DNA from: Capsicum annuum
Taxonomy: Eukaryota > Streptophyta > Magnoliopsida > Solanales > Solanaceae
Assembly: GCF_002878395.1 (NCBI RefSeq)
Contig: NW_025856018.1
Location: 82,147-146,146 of the forward strand
Direction of reading: 5' to 3'
DNA: 64,000 nt
Shown: positions 1 to 14,984 of the stretch, in pieces
Numbering within the stretch: position 1 is the first letter of the stretch
Layout: every line of letters starts with the position of its first letter
The notes under the pieces: generated by a model
Database searches by the model: none
What the model was told of the DNA's origin: nothing
Seen by the model: only the letters and a program-made list of their open reading frames with translations
Translations under genes and position numbers: made by a program

Positions 1-27
1 GCGAGAACGATTCCCAACCTCCCTGGC

Positions 28-3000
28 ATGCTCCAGTTGATTATTAGACCACATCACGCCCAAAACCCAGGCCCACCCTCTAAACCGTGGGTTATAGCAT
101 ACCGATTTGGACCGAAAATGCCCAGTTCGTGCTGTTTCATCCGTTTGTCTGCCCAAATGGCAATGAAAAACTAAACGGACCACACTGGGATGATCCCGAA
201 ATACCTTGGAATGCTTTGATCAATTTTTAGCTGACTGCACTCTCGAAACCCAAGCCCACCCCCAAAACCGTGGGCTATAGCTCACCGATTCCGTTCGCCG
301 TTTCAAATATTTGTCCGCCCAAATAGCCATGAAAAATTAACCAGACCATATTAGGATGATCCCCAACATCCCTGGTATGCCCCGGTTGGTTTTTGGCCCA
401 CAGAATGGCAGAACCCCAGGCCAACACCCAAAACCGTGTGCTATAGCACATCAATTTTGTCTGAAAATGCCCCATTTGCGTCGTTTCACCCATTTATCCG
501 CCCAAATAGCCATGAAAAATTAAAAGAACCACACTAGAACCATTCTTAACTTCCCTAGCATGCCCTGGTCAATTTTTAGCCAACAGTACGCCCGAAACCC
601 AGGCCCACCCCTGAAACCGTAGGCTATAGGACACCGATTTATCCCAAATATGCCCCATTCGTGCCTTTTCTCCTATTTGTCTTCCTAAATGGTCACGAAA
701 ATTTAAAAGGACCACTCTGGGAAAATCCCCAACCTCCCTGGTATGCCTTGGTCGATTTTTAGCCCACAACATGCCAGGACCCCGAACCCACCCCCAAAAT
801 CGTGGGCTGAAACAAACCGATTTGGCCCGAAAATGCCCCGTTCGCACTATTTCACTCGTTTGTCCACCCAAATGGACATGAAAAATTAAATGGACCACAC
901 TGGATTGACCCCTAACCTCTTTGTCATGCCCCGATCAATTTTCAGTCCATAGCATGCCCGAAACATGGGCCCACCCCTAAAACCGTAGGCTATAGGACAC
1001 TGATTTAGCCCGTAAATGCCCTGTTTGGCCGTTTCGCCCATTTTTCTGCACAAATGGCTACGAAAAATTAAATGGACCACACTGGGATGATCTACAACCT
1101 CCCTGAAATGCCTCAGCCAATTTTTGGCCAACAGCATGCCCAGACCCCGGGCCCAGCCCTAAAACTATAGGCTGTAGCGCATCGATTTGGCCTAAAAATG
1201 CCCTGTTCCCATCGTTTCGCCTGTTTATCCACCCAAAATGGCCACGAAAAATTAAACGGACCACATTGGGACAATCCCCAACCTCCCTGGCGCGCCCTGG
1301 TCGATTCTCAGCCCATAAAACGATCAAAACCTGGGCCTACCCCCGAAATCATGGGCTATAAGACACCACTTTAGCCCAAAAATGCCCCGTTCATGTCGTT
1401 TTTCCCGCTTTCCCGCCCAAATAGCCATGAAAATTTAAACAGACCACACTAGGAAAATCCCCAACCTCCTTGGCATGCTCCAACCGATTTTTGGCCGACG
1501 GCATGCTCGGACCCCAGGCCCACCCCCAAAATCGTGGTCTATAGCACACCGATTTAGCCTGAAAATGCCTCGTTCCCACCTTTTCGCCTGTTTATCCACC
1601 CAAATGGCCACAAAAAATTGAACGAACTACACTGGGATGATCTCCAACCTCCCTGGCACCCCCCGGTTGATTTTTGATTGACAACACACCACCCCCAAAA
1701 TCGTGGGCTATAGCATTATGATTTGACCCAAAAATGCCCCATTCGCATCGTTTCACCCGTTTATCCGCCCAAATAGCCACAAAAAATAAACGAACCACAC
1801 TGGAACTATTTCCAACCTCCCTGGAATGCCTTGGTTAATTGTTAGCCCATAGCACGCCCGAAATCCAGGCCCACTCCTGAAACCGTGGGCTATAGGACAG
1901 CAATTTATCCCAAAAATGCCCTATTCGCGATTTTTCTCTCGTTTGTCCGCCCAAATAGTCATGAAAATTTAAAAGGACCACACTGGGACAATCCTCAACC
2001 TCCCTGGCAAGGCTTTGTCGATTTTTGGCCCACATCATACCAAGACCCCGAGCGCACCCCCAAAATGATGGGTGAAACAAACCGATCTGGCCCAAAAATG
2101 CCCCATTTGCACCATTTCGCCCGTTTGTACGCCCAAATGGCCACGAAAAATTAAATGGAGCACACTGGGATGATCCAAAACCTCTCTGGCATGCCCTGAT
2201 CAATTTTTAGTCCACAGCATGCCCAGAACCTGGGCCCACCCCTGAAATCGTGGGCTATAGGACACTGATTTGGCCTGTAAATGCCCCGTTTGTCCCGTTT
2301 CGCCCGTTTTTCTGCACAAATGTCTACAAAAAATTAAACGGACTATACTGGGATGATCCCCAAACACCTTGGCATGCTTCAATCAATTTTTGGCTGACTG
2401 CACTCTCGAAACCCGAGCCCAACCCCAAAACCGTGGGCTATAGCACACCGATTTGGCCCGAAATAGCCCCGTTCGCGCCGTTTCGAATGTTTGTTCGCCC
2501 AAATAGCCATGAAAAATTAAACGGACCATATTAGGATGATCCCCAACATCCATGGTATGCCCCGATTGGTTTTTGGCCCACAGCATGGTAGAACCCCAGG
2601 CCAACCCCCGAAATCGTGTGCTATACCACATAAATTTTGCCTGAAAATTCCCCATTTTCGTCGTTTTGCCTGTTTATCCGCCCAAATAGCCACGAAAAAT
2701 TAAACGAACCACACTAGAGCCATAACTAACTTCCCTAGCATGCCCTGGTCAATTTTTAGCCAACAGCATGCCCGAAACTCAGGCCCACCCCTGAAACCGT
2801 AGGCTATAAGACATCGATTTATCCCAAAAATGCCCTATTCACACCTTTTCTCCCGTTTGTCCGCCCAAATGGTCACAAAAATTTAAAAGGACCACACTGG
2901 GAAAATCCCCAACCTCCCTGGCACGCCTTGATCAATTTTTGGCCCACAGCATGCCAGGACCCCGAACCCACCCCCAAAATCGTGGGCTGAAACAAACCGA

Positions 3001-5211
3001 TCTGGCCCGAAAATGCCCTGTTCGCACTATTTCACCCGTTTGTCCACCCAAATGGCCACAAAAAATTAAATGGACCACACTGGAATGATCTCTAACCTCT
3101 ATGGGATGCCTCGATCGATTTTCAGTCCATAGCATGCCCGAAACCTAGGACCACCCCTGAAACCGTGGGCTATAAGACACTGATTTGGACCGTAAATGCC
3201 CTGTTTGGCCGTTTTGCCCTTTTTTTTGCACAAATGGCTACCAAAAATTAAATGGACCACACTGGCATGATACACAACCTCCCTGTCATGCCTCGGCCAA
3301 TTTTTGGCCAACAGCAATCCCAGACCCCAGGCCCACCCCCAAAACTATAGGCTATAACGCATTGATTTGGCCTAAAAATGCCCTGTTCCCATCGTTTCGC
3401 CCGTTTATCCTCCCAAATGGCCACGAAAAATTTAACGGACCACATTGGGACAATCGCCAACCTCTCTGGCTCGCCCTGGGAGATTTTCAGCCTATAGAAC
3501 AATCGAAACCTGGGCCCACCCCCAAAACCGTGGGTTATAAGACACCGATTTGGCCCGAAAATGCCCCGTTATGCCATTTTGCCTGCTTTCCAGCCCAAAT
3601 TGCCATGAAAATTTAAACGGACCACACAAGGACAATCCCCAACCACCCCAGGCCCACCCCCAAAATCGTGGTCTATAGCACACCGATTTGGCCTGAAAAT
3701 GCCCCGTTCCCACCTTTTCGCCTGTTTATCCGCCCAAATGGCCATAAAAAATTGAACGAACTACACTGGGATGATCCCCAACCTCCCTGGCACCCCCGGT
3801 TGATTTTTGACAGATAACACACCCAGACCCCGAGCCCACCCCCAAAACCGTGGGCTATAGCATAATGATTTGACCCAAAAATGCCCCATTCGCGTCGTTT
3901 CAATCGTTTATCCGCCCAAATGGCCACAAAAAATAAACGGACCACACTGGAACTATTCCCAACCTCCCTGGCATGCCCTAGTTAATTGTTAGCCCATAGC
4001 ACGCCCGAAACCCAGGCCCACCCCTGAAATCGTGGGCTATAGGACACCAATTTATCCCAAAAATGCCCTATTCGCGACTTTTCTCCTGTATGTACGCCCA
4101 AAGAGTCATGAAAATTTAGAAGGACCACACTGGGAAAATTCTCAACCTCCTTGGCAAGGCTAGGTTGATTTTTGGCCCACAGCATGCCAGGACCCCAAGC
4201 TCACCCCTGAAATGATGGGTGAAAGAAACCGATCTGGCCCAAAAATGCCCCGTTTGCACCGTTTCACCCGTTTGTACGCCCAAATGGCCACGAAAAATTA
4301 AATGGACCATACTAGGATGATCCCAAACCTCCCTGCCATGCCCTGATCGATTTTTAGTCCACAGCATGCCCGAAACCTGGGCCCACCCCTGAAACCGTGG
4401 GCTATAGGACACTGATTTGGCCCGTAAATGCCCCGTTTGTCCCGTTTTGCCTATTTTTTTGTACAAATGGCTACCAAAAATTAAACGGACCATACTGAGA
4501 TGATCCCCAACCTCCCTGGCATGTCCTGGCCAATTTTCAGCCAACAGCATGCCCGGACCTCCGGCCCACCCCCAAAACTATAGGCTGTAGCGCACCGATT
4601 TGGCCCAAAATGCCTCATTCGCATCATTTCGCCCGTTTGTCCACCCAAATGGCCACAAAAAATTAAAAGGACCACATTAGGACAATCCCCAACCTCCCTG
4701 GTATGCCTGGAGTCGGGTCCACCCCTAAAATCATGGGCTATAGCACACTGATTTGGCCCGAAAATGCCTCATTCGCGCCATTTTGCCTGTTTGTTCGCCC
4801 AAATGTCCATTAAAAATTGAACCAACCACACTGGGATGATCCCCAACCTCCCTGATATGACCCATTCGATTTTAAGCCCTCAGCACGCCCCTAACCCGGG
4901 CCCACCCCAAAACCATGGGCTATAGGACCCCGATTTGGCAAAAATTTGCCCCGTTCGCACCGTTTTGCCCATTTCTCTGCCCAAATGGCCACGATAAATT
5001 AAATGGACCACACTGGGATTATCCCCAACCTCCCTGGCATGCCCTGGTAGATTTTCAGCTTACAGTACGTACAGATCTCGGTTGCTCCCCCAAAACTGTG
5101 GGCTATAGCACAACGATTTGGCCCTAAAATGCCCTGTCCGCGCCATTTCACCCATTTCTCCGCCCTACAAAAAATTAAACGGACCACACGAAGATGATTC
5201 CCAACCTTCAT
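28..5211 (+). repeat. Domain I unit 1 (29 monomers, internal 12-mer duplication)
   Basis: The monomer order read from diagnostic words is X Y Z P Q R S T U V P Q R, then Y Z P Q R S T U V P Q R S, then three less distinctive monomers before the next X. The start of Y at 231 recurs at 2394, an offset of 2163 bp, which is 12 monomers. The next Y, in unit 2, begins near 5417. One U copy near 3640 has lost about 43 bp. Another monomer near 4700 is also shortened. The subtypes P-Q-R occur four times here, so this block has expanded by repeated partial duplication. Confidence 0.75.
3630..3665. other. Deleted monomer (U subtype)
   Basis: GGACAATCCCCAACC is followed directly by ACCCCAGGCCCACCCC. About 43 bp, from TCCTTGGCATGC to the middle of the next landmark, are missing relative to the matching U monomer near 1500. 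This explains why the second long interval in unit 1 is slightly short of a whole number of monomers. Confidence 0.75.
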
Positions 5212-8200
5212 GGCATGCTCCAATTGATTTTTGGACCACATCACGCCCAAAACCCAGGACCACCCCCTAAACCGTGGGTTATAGCATACCAATTTGGCCC
5301 AAAATGCCCAGTTCATGCTGTTTCACCCGTTTGTTTGCTCAAATGGCAATGAAAAATTAAACGGACCACACTGGGATGATCCCTAAACACCTTGGCATGC
5401 TTCGATCAATTTTTGACTGACTGAACTCTCGAAACCCGAGCCCACCCCCAAAACCGTGGGCTATAGCACATCGATTTAACCCAAAATAGCCCCGTTCGTG
5501 CCGTTTCAAATGTTTGTCCACCCAAATAACCATGAAAAATTAAACGGACCACATTAGGATGATCCCCAATATCCCTGGCATGCCTTGGTTGGTTTTTGTC
5601 CCACAGCATGGCAGAACCTCGGGCCAACCCCCGAAACCGTGTGCTACAGCACATCAATTTTGCTCTAAAATGCCCCTTTTACGTTATTTTGCCAGTTTAT
5701 TCGCCCAAATAGCCACAAAAAATTAAATGAACCACACTGGAACCATTCCTAACTTCCCTAGCAAGACCTAGTCAATTTTTAGCCCACAGCACACCCGAAA
5801 CCCAGGCCCACCCCTGAAACCGTAGGCTATAGGACACCTATTTATCCCAAAAATGCCCCATTCGCACCTTTTCTCCCGTTTGTCCGCCCAAATGGTCACA
5901 ACAATTTAAAAGGACCACACTGGAAAAATTCCCAACCACCCTGGCACGCCCTGGTCGATTTTCAGCCGACAGCATGCCAGGACCCCGAACCCACCCCCAA
6001 TATCGTGGGCAGAAACAAACCGATCTGGCCCGAAAATGCCCCGTTCGCACTATTTCACCCGTTTGTCCACCCAAATGGCCACGAAAAATTAAATGGACCA
6101 CACTGGAACAATACCTAACCTCTCTAGCATGCCCCAATCGATTTTCAGTTCACACCATGCCCGGAACCTGGGCCCACCCCTGAAACCGTGGGCTACAGGA
6201 CACTGATTTGGCCCGTAAATGCCCCGTTTGGCCTTTTTGCCCATTTTTCTGCACAAATGGCTACCAAAATTTAAATGGACAACACTGGGATGATCCCCAA
6301 CCTCCCTGGCACGCCCCGAATAATTTTCAGCCAGCAGCATGCCCGAACCCCGGGCCCACCCCCAAAACTATAGGTTGTAGCGCATCGATTTGGCCTAAAA
6401 ATGCCCTATTCGCTTTGTTTCGCTCGTTTGTCCACCCAAATGACCACAAAAAATTAAACGGATCACATTGGGACAATACCCAACCTCCCTGGCGCGCCCT
6501 GGTCGATTTTCAGCCCATAGCACTATCAAAACCTGGGCCCACCCCCAAAACCGTGGGCTATAAGACACGGATTTGGCCCGAAAATGCCCCGTTCATGCCG
6601 TTTTACCCGCTTTCCCGCCCAAATAGCCATGAAAATTTAAATGAACCACACTAGGACAATCCTCAACCTCTATGGCACGCCCCGACTAATTTTTGGCCGA
6701 CAGCACGCTCGGACCCCAGGCCCACCCCCAAAACCATGGTCTATAGCACACCGATTTGGCCTGAAAATGACCCTTTCCTACCTTTTTGCCCGTTTATCCG
6801 CCCAAATAGCCACAAAAAATTGAACGAACTATACTGGGATGATCCCCAACCTCCCTGGCACCCCCCGGTCAATTTTTGACCGACAACACACCAAGACCCC
6901 AAGCCCACCCCCAAAACCGTGGGCTATAGCATAATGATTTGACCCAAAAATGCCCCATTCGCGCTGTTTCGCTCGTTTGTCCGCCCAAATGGCCACGAAA
7001 AATAAAACGGACCACATTGGAATGATCCCCAACCTCCCTGGCACACCCCTATGAATTTTCAGCTCACAGCACACTTGAAACTCGATCCCACCCCCAAAAC
7101 CATGGGCTATAGCTCATCAATTTAGCCCAAAAATGCCCCATTCACGCCATTTCGCCTGTATGTGCGCCCAAATGGCCATGAAAAATTAAACGGACCACAT
7201 TGGAATGATTCCTAACCTCCTGTAATGCCTCAATTGATTTTGGGCCCATAGTACGCTCGGACCCCTGGCCCACCCCAAAACCATGGGTTATAGGACACAG
7301 ATTTGGCCCAAAAATGCCCCGTTTAAGCCGTTTTGCCCGTTTATCCGTCCAAATAGCAACTAAAAATTAAACGGACCACACTGGGATGATCTCCAATCTC
7401 CCTGGAATGCCCCGGTCAAATTTTGGATGATAGCACACCTAGACCCCGAGCCGACCCCCTAAATAGTGGGCTATAACACACCGATTCAGCCCAAAAATGC
7501 TCCGTTTGAGCTGTTTTGCCTGTTTGTCCGTCCAAATAGCCATAAAAAATATAACAGACACCCCTAGGATAATCCCCAAACACCCTAGCACACTCCAGTT
7601 GATTTTTGGCCCATAGCACGCTCGGACCCCGAGCCCACCCCCAAAATCATGGGCTATAGCATACTGATTTGCCCCGAAAATGGCCTGTTCGCGCTGTTTC
7701 ACCCGCTTGTCTACATAAATGGACATGAAAAATTAAACAGACCACACTACGATGATCCACAATCTCGCTGGCATGCCTCAGTTGGTTTTCGGCCCACAAC
7801 ACGCCCGGACCCCGGGCCCACCCCCAAAACCGTGGGCTATAGCACACCGATATGGCTTAAAAGTGCCCTGTTCTTACCGTTTCACCTGTTTGTCCTATCA
7901 AATGGCCATGAAAAATTAAACGAACCATACTGGGATGATCCCCAACCTCACTGAAATTCCCCGATTAATTTTGGGCCCACAACATGCCCCGACCCCTGGC
8001 CCACCCCCAAAATCATGGGTTATAGGACATTGATTTGGCCCAAAAATGCACCGTTCATGCTATTTTGCCCGTTTGTCCCCCTAAATGGCCATGAAGAATT
8101 AAATGGACCATACTGGGATGATCCCCAACTTCCCTGGCATGCCCCAGTCGATTTTTAGCCAACAGTACGCCCAAACCCTGGGCCCACCCCCAAAATAGTG

Positions 8201-11200
8201 GGCTATAGCACACTAATTTGGCTCAAAAATGCCCCGTTCACATCATTTCGCCTGTTTGTCTGCCCAAATAGCCACGAAAAATTAAATAGACCACACTAGG
8301 ATGATCCACAACCTCCCTGGAAAGCCCAGTCTATTTTTGGCCAACCACACGCCTGGACCCCGAGCCCACCCCTAAAATCATGGGCTATAGGACACCGATT
8401 TGGCTCGAAAAATGCCCCGTTCACGCCGTTTTGCCCGTTTGTCCGCCCAAATGGCTGCTAAAAATTAAACGGACCACACTGGGACGATCCCCAACCTCCT
8501 TGGCACGCCCCCATCGATTTTCGGTCCACAACATGCCCGGACCTTGGGCCTACCCCCGGCACCGTAGGCTATAGGACACTAATTTGGCCCAAAAATGCCC
8601 TGTTCGCATCGTTTCGCCCGTTTATCCACCCAAATAACCGTAAAAAATTAAACGGACCACACTGGGACAACCTCCTTGGCAAGCCTCGATTGATTTCAGC
8701 CGACAGCATGCCCGAACCCCAGGCCCAGCCCCAAAACCGTGGGCTATAGCACACCGATTTGGCCCGAAAATGCCCCATTTTCACTGTTTCACCCCTTTGT
8801 CCGCCCAAATGGCCACGAAAAAAATAAACGAACCACTCTGGGACGATCCCCTACCACCCTGGCATGCCCCGATCAATTTTTGGCCCACAGGACATCGGGA
8901 ACCCGAGAACACCTCCGAAACCATGGGCTATAGCATACCGATTGGCTCGAAAATGCCCCATTCATGATGTTTTACCCATTTTTGACCCAAATGGCCACAA
9001 AAAATAAAACGGACCACACTGGGATGATCCCCAACCTCCGTAGCACGCCCCAGTGGATTTTTGGTGCACAGCATGCTCGGACCCTGGGTTCACCCCCAAA
9101 ATCATGGGCTATAGGACCCCGATTTAGTTCGAAAATGCCCTATTTGCGCCTTTTCACCCATTTTTCCACCCAAATAGCCACAAAGAAAATAAATGGACCA
9201 CTTATTTAGCCCAAAAATGCATCGTTCGCGCCGTTTCGCCCATTTTTCTGCCCAAATAGCCACAAAAAATTAAACGGACCATACCGGGATGATCCCCACC
9301 GTCCTGGCAAGCCCCGATCAATTTTCATCCCACTACAAGTCAGGAACCCAGGCCCACCCATATAACCGTGGGCTACAGCACACTGATTTGACTAAAAAAT
9401 GCCCCATTCACATCGTTTCGCTTGTTTGCCTGCCCAAATAGCCACAAAAAATTAAACAGACCACACTGGGATGATCCCCAACCACCCTGGCATGCCTTGG
9501 TCAATTTTCTGCCCATAGCACACCCTGACCTTGGGCCAACCCCTGACACCGTGGTCTATAGGACACTGGTTTGGCTCAAAAATGCCCCGTTCACGCTATT
9601 TCGCTCGTCTGGCCGCTCAAATAACCGCAAAAAATTAAACAAATCACAATGGGACAATCCCCAACCTCCCTGGCATGCCTCGGTTGATTTACAGCCTGCA
9701 GCATGCCCAAACTCGAGGCCCATCCCCAAAACCGTGGGCTATAGCACACCGATTTGGCCAGAAAATGCCCGGTTTGCACTATTTTGCCAGTTTGTCCACC
9801 CAAATGGCCACGAAAAATTAAACGAACCATACTGGAATGATCCCTAATCTCCATGGCACGCCCCGGTTAATTTTGACCCACAACACGCCCGGAATCGAGG
9901 CCACCCCCAAAGCCGTGGACTATAGCACATTGATTTGGCCTGAAAATGCCCCATTTATGCCGTTTTGCCCGTTTATCCACCCAAACAGCCCTGAAAAATT
10001 TAACAGACCACACTAGGACGATCCCCAATCTCCCTTCCATGCCTGGACCTGGGCCCTTCCCCAAAATTGTGGGCTATAGTACACCGATTTAGCCTGAAAA
10101 TGCCCCGTTTGAACTGTTTTGCCTGTTTCTCCGCCCAAATAGCCATGAAAAATAAAACAGACACCACTAGGATGATCCGCAATCACCCTGGTGTTCCCCG
10201 GTCAATTTTCGGCCCATAGCACGCTCGGACCCCAAGCCCACCCTTAAAACCATAGGCTATAGCGTACCGATTTAGCCCAAAAATGCCCCGTTCACGTTGT
10301 TTTGTTGCTTGTCTGCGTAAATGGACATGAAAAATTAAACGGACCACACTAGGATGATCCACAACCTTGATGGCATGCCTCGGTTGGTTTTTGGCCCAAA
10401 ACACATCCTGACCCCGGGCCCAACCCCAAAACCGTGGGCAATAGCACACGGATATGGCTAAAAAATGCCCCGTTCTTGCCGTTTCACCTGTTTGTCTGAC
10501 CAAATGGCCACGAAAAATTAAATGAACCACACTGGGACGATCCCCAACCTCACCAAAATGCTTCGATTAATTTTGGACCCACAACATGCCCCAACTCCTG
10601 GCCCACCCCCAAAATTGTGGGTTATAGGACACCGATTTGGCCCAAAAATGCACCGTACGTGCTGTTTTGACCATTTGTCCCCCCAAATGGCCATGAAGAA
10701 TTAAACGGACCATTTTGGGATGATCCCTAACCGCCCTATCATGCCTCGGTCGATTTTTACCCCACAACACGCCCGTAACCTGGGCCCACCCCTAAAACAG
10801 TGGGCTATAGCACACTGATTTGGCCCGAGAATGCCCTTTTCGTACCATTTTGCACGTTTATCCGCCCAAATGGCCACGATAAATTTGACGAACCACACTG
10901 GGATGATCCCCAACCTCCCTGGCATGACCTCGGGACCACCCCAAAAATCGTGGGCTATAGCATGCCGATTTGGCCCAAAAATGCCCTATTCATGTCGTTC
11001 TGCCCGTTTGTCCACCCAAATAGCCATGAAAAATTAAACGGACCACACTGGGATGATCCCCACCTCCCCAAAATACCCCGGTCAATTTTTGGACTACAAC
11101 ACACTGGGAACTCAGGCCCACACCCAAAACCGTTGTCTATAGCACACTGATTTGGCCCAAAAATGCGTTGTTCGTGCCGTTGTGCCCGTTTGTCCACCCA

Positions 11201-11800
11201 AATGGCCATGAAAAATTAAATGGAACACACTAGGATGATCCCCAACCTCCCTCGCATGTCCTGGTCAATTTTTGACAGACAGGACGTACGGACCTCGGGC
11301 CCACCCCCGAAACCATAGGCTATAGCACATCGATTTGTCTCGAAAATGCCCTGTTCACGTTGTTTCGCCTTGTTATCTGCCCAAATGGCCACAAAAAATT
11401 AAATGGACCACACTGGGATGATCCCAAACCTCCCTAGAACTCCTCAGTCTATTTTCGGTCCACAAGACACCCGGACCCCGAGCCCACCCCCAAAATTGTG
11501 GGCTATAGCATACCGATTTGGCTCAAAAATGCCCCGTTCCCGCCGTTTCACCCATTTGTCCGCCCTAATGGCCACGAAAAATTAGATAGACCACACTGGG
11601 ATGATCCCTATTGTCCTTGGCATGCCCCGGTCAATTTTTGAACCATAGCACACCCGGACCAGGGATGACCCCCAAAACCGTGGGCTATAGCCCACCTATT
11701 TGGCACGAAAATGCCCCGTTCGTGCCCTGTCGCCTATTTGTCTGCCCAAATGGCCACGAAAAATTAAACGAACCATACAGGGACAATACCCAACCTCCCT
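5212..11800 (+). repeat. Domain I unit 2 (long unit)
   Basis: This unit begins with X at 5212 and runs Y Z P Q R S T U V to about 6.97 kb. It then continues through a series of subtypes without strong private markers. One of these is the form with TGGACATGAAAAATTAAAC followed by GATGATCCACAA, seen at 7751 and 10353, an offset of 2602 bp. That repeated marker means the second half of this unit contains its own internal duplication, which explains why the X-to-X spacing here is the longest in the domain. A monomer near 9.2 kb is shortened by about 90 bp. Confidence 0.65.
9190..9225. other. Deleted monomer junction
   Basis: AAATAAATGGACCACT passes straight to TATTTAGCCCAAAAATGCAT. The part of the unit containing GGGATGATCC, the CATGCCCCG word and GTGGGCTATAGC is missing, about 90 bp. 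No partner with the same junction was seen, so this looks like a private deletion. Confidence 0.7.
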
Positions 11801-13314
11801 GGCATGCACCAGTTGATTTTTGGACCACATCACGCCCAAAACCCGAGCCCACCCCCAAAATCATGGGCTATAGCATACCGATTTGGCCCGAAATTGCCCA
11901 GTTTGTGCCGTTTCACCTGTTTGTCCGCCCAAATGGGCATGAAAAACTAAAAGGACAACAATGGGACTATCCCAACTACCTTGGCATGCCCTGGTCGATT
12001 TTCGGCCAACAGCACACTCAAAACCCAGGCCCACCTCCAAAATTATGGGTTATAGCACACCGATTTGGCCCGAAATAGCCTAATTCGCGCCGTTTCACAT
12101 GTTTGTCTGCCCAAATAGCCAAGAAAAATTAAACTGACCACATTAGGATAATCCCCAACATCCCAGGCATACCCCGGTTGGTTGTTGGCCCATAGCACGC
12201 CAGAACCCCAGTCTAACCCCCAAAACCGTGTGCTATACCCATCGATTTTGCCCAAAAATGCCCTGTTCGCGTCGTTTCACTCATTTATCCACCCATATGG
12301 CCACAAAAAATTAAACGGACCATACCAGAACCATTCCCGATCATCCTGGCATGCCTTGGACGATTTTTAGCCGACAACACGCCCGAAACCCATGCCCACC
12401 CTTGAAACCGTAGGCTATAAGACACCGATTTATCCTAAAAATGCCCCATTCACGCGTTTTCTCCCATTTGTCTGCCCAAATGGTCACGAAAATATAAACG
12501 GATGACACTGGGATAATCCCCAACCTCCCTAGCATGCCTCGATCAATTTTTGGGCCACATCATGCCAGGACCTCAAGCCCACCCTTAAAATCGTTGGCTG
12601 AAACACACCGATTTGGCCCAAAAATTCCCTATTTATATCGTTTCACCCGTTTGTCCGCCCAAATTGCCACAAAAAATTAAATGGACCACACTGGGACAAT
12701 CCTAACCTCCCTGTCACGCCCCAGTCAATTTTATGTCCATATCACGCCCGAAACATGGGCAGACCCCTGAAACCGTGGGCTATAGGACACTGATTTGGCC
12801 CGTAAATGCCCCATTTACGCAGTTTCGCCCGTTTTCCCACCCAAATAGCTACGAAAAATTAAACGAACCACACTGGGATGATCCCCAACTTCCCTGGCAT
12901 GTTCCGACCAATTTTTGACTAACAGCATGCCCGAACCCTGGGCCCACCCACAAAACCATAGGTTGTAACGCACCGATTTGGCTCGAAAATTCCCTGTTTG
13001 CATCGTTTCGCCCGTTTGTCCTCCCAAATGACCAGAAAAAATTAAACGAACCACATCGGGACAATCCCCAACCTCCCTACCGTGCCCCAGTCTATTTTCA
13101 GCCCACAACACGCTTGGAACCTGGCCCACCCGCAAAACAGTGGGCTATAGGATACCGATTTGGCCCGAAAAATGCCCCATTCGTGCTGTTTTGCCCGCTT
13201 TCCTGCCTAAATAGCCATGGAAATTTAAACAGACCACACTGGGACAATCCCCAACCTCTCTGGCATGCCCCGACCAATTTTTGGCCGATGACACGCTCGA
13301 ACCCCAAGCCCATT

Positions 13315-13350
13315 CCCAAAATTGTGGTCTAAGCATACCTATTTGTCTGC
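13315..13350. other. Deleted monomer shared by both 4.57-kb units (left copy)
   Basis: GTGGTCTAAGCATACC runs directly into TATTTGTCTGCCCAAATGGC, skipping about 50 bp (the GATTTGGCCCGAAAATG to CGTTTCGCC part). The same fusion, with a few substitutions, is at 17898, 4573 bp away. It is a good tag for the 25-mer HOR. Confidence 0.8.
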
Positions 13351-14984
13351 CCAAATGGCCACAAAATTTAAAACGGACCACACTAGGATGATCCCCAACC
13401 TCCCTAGTATGCCCCGATCAATTTTCAGCCCATAGCACACCCGGAACCCGGTCCTACCCCCAAAATCGTGGGTTGTAGAACACTAATTTAGCCTAAAAGT
13501 GCCCCGTTCGCGCCGTTTCGCCCGTTTGTCCACCCAAATGTCCACAAAAAATTAAACGGACCACACTGGGATGATTCCCATCCTCTCTGGCATGCTTCAA
13601 TCAATTTTTGGCCCACATCACGCCCGAATCTTGGGCCCACCCCCAAAACCGTGGGCTATAGCACACCGATTTAGCCTAAAAATGCCCCATTCACGCCATT
13701 TCTCCTATATGTCCGCCCAAATGGCCATGAAAAATTAAAAGGACCATATTAGGATGATCCCTAACCTCCCTGGAATGCCTCAATTAAACTTGGAGCTACA
13801 ACACGCCCGAACCCCTAGCCCATCCCCAAAATCGTGGGTTATAGGACACCGATTTGGCCCGAAAATGCCCTGTTCGAGCCGTTTTGCTCGTTTATCCACC
13901 CAAATAGCAACTAAAAATTAAATGGACCACACTATGCTGATCTCCAACCTCCCTGGAACGCCTCGGTTAATTTTTGGATGACAGCACGCCCAGACCTTGG
14001 GCCCACCCCCTAAACCGTGGGCTATAGCAAACTAATTTAGCCTGAAAATACGTCCTTCGCGCTATTTTGCCTGTTTGTCCGCCCAAATGGCCACAAAAAA
14101 TAAAACAAACAGCACTAGGATGATCCCCAATCTCCTTGGCATGCCCCGGTCAATTTTTGGCCCATAGCACGCTCAGACCCCGAGCCCACCCCAAAAACCG
14201 TGGGCTATAGCATATCGATTTGGCCCAAAAATGCCCCATTTGCGCTGTTTCACTTGCTTGTCTGCCTAAATAGACATGAAAAATTGAATGGACATTACTA
14301 GGATGATCCACAACCTCACTGGCATACCCCGATCAGTTTTCGGCCCACAACACGCCCGGACCCCGGGCCCACCCCTAAAACTGTGGGCTATAGCACACCG
14401 ATTAGGCTCAAAAATGCCCCGTTCTTATCGTTTCACCTGTTTGTCTGCCCAAATGGACATGGAAAATTAAACGGACCACACTGGGATTATCCCCAACCTT
14501 ACTGAAATGCCCCGATTAATTTTGGGCCTACAACACATCCCCGACCCATGGCCCACCCCCAAAACGGTGGGTTATAGGACACCGATTTAGCCCAAAGATG
14601 CACCGTTCGTGATTCTTTGCCCGTTTGTCCCCCCAAATGGTGACAAAGTATTAAATGGACCATACTGGGATGATCCCTGGCATGCCCCGATCGATTTCTA
14701 GCAATTAGCACGCCCAGACCTTGGTCCCACCCCCAAAACCATGGGCTATAGCACACCGATTTTGCCTGAAAATGCCCCATTCGTGCTATTTCACCCGTTT
14801 GTCCACCCAAATGGCCACGAAAAATTAAATGGACCATACTGGGATGATTCCCAACCTCCCTGGCACACCCCGATCGATTTTCAGCCCACAGCGTGCTCGA
14901 ACCCCAGTCCCACCCCTAAAACCATGGGGTATAGCACACCGATTTAGCCCAAAAATGTCCAGTTCATGCCGTTTCACCCGTTTG

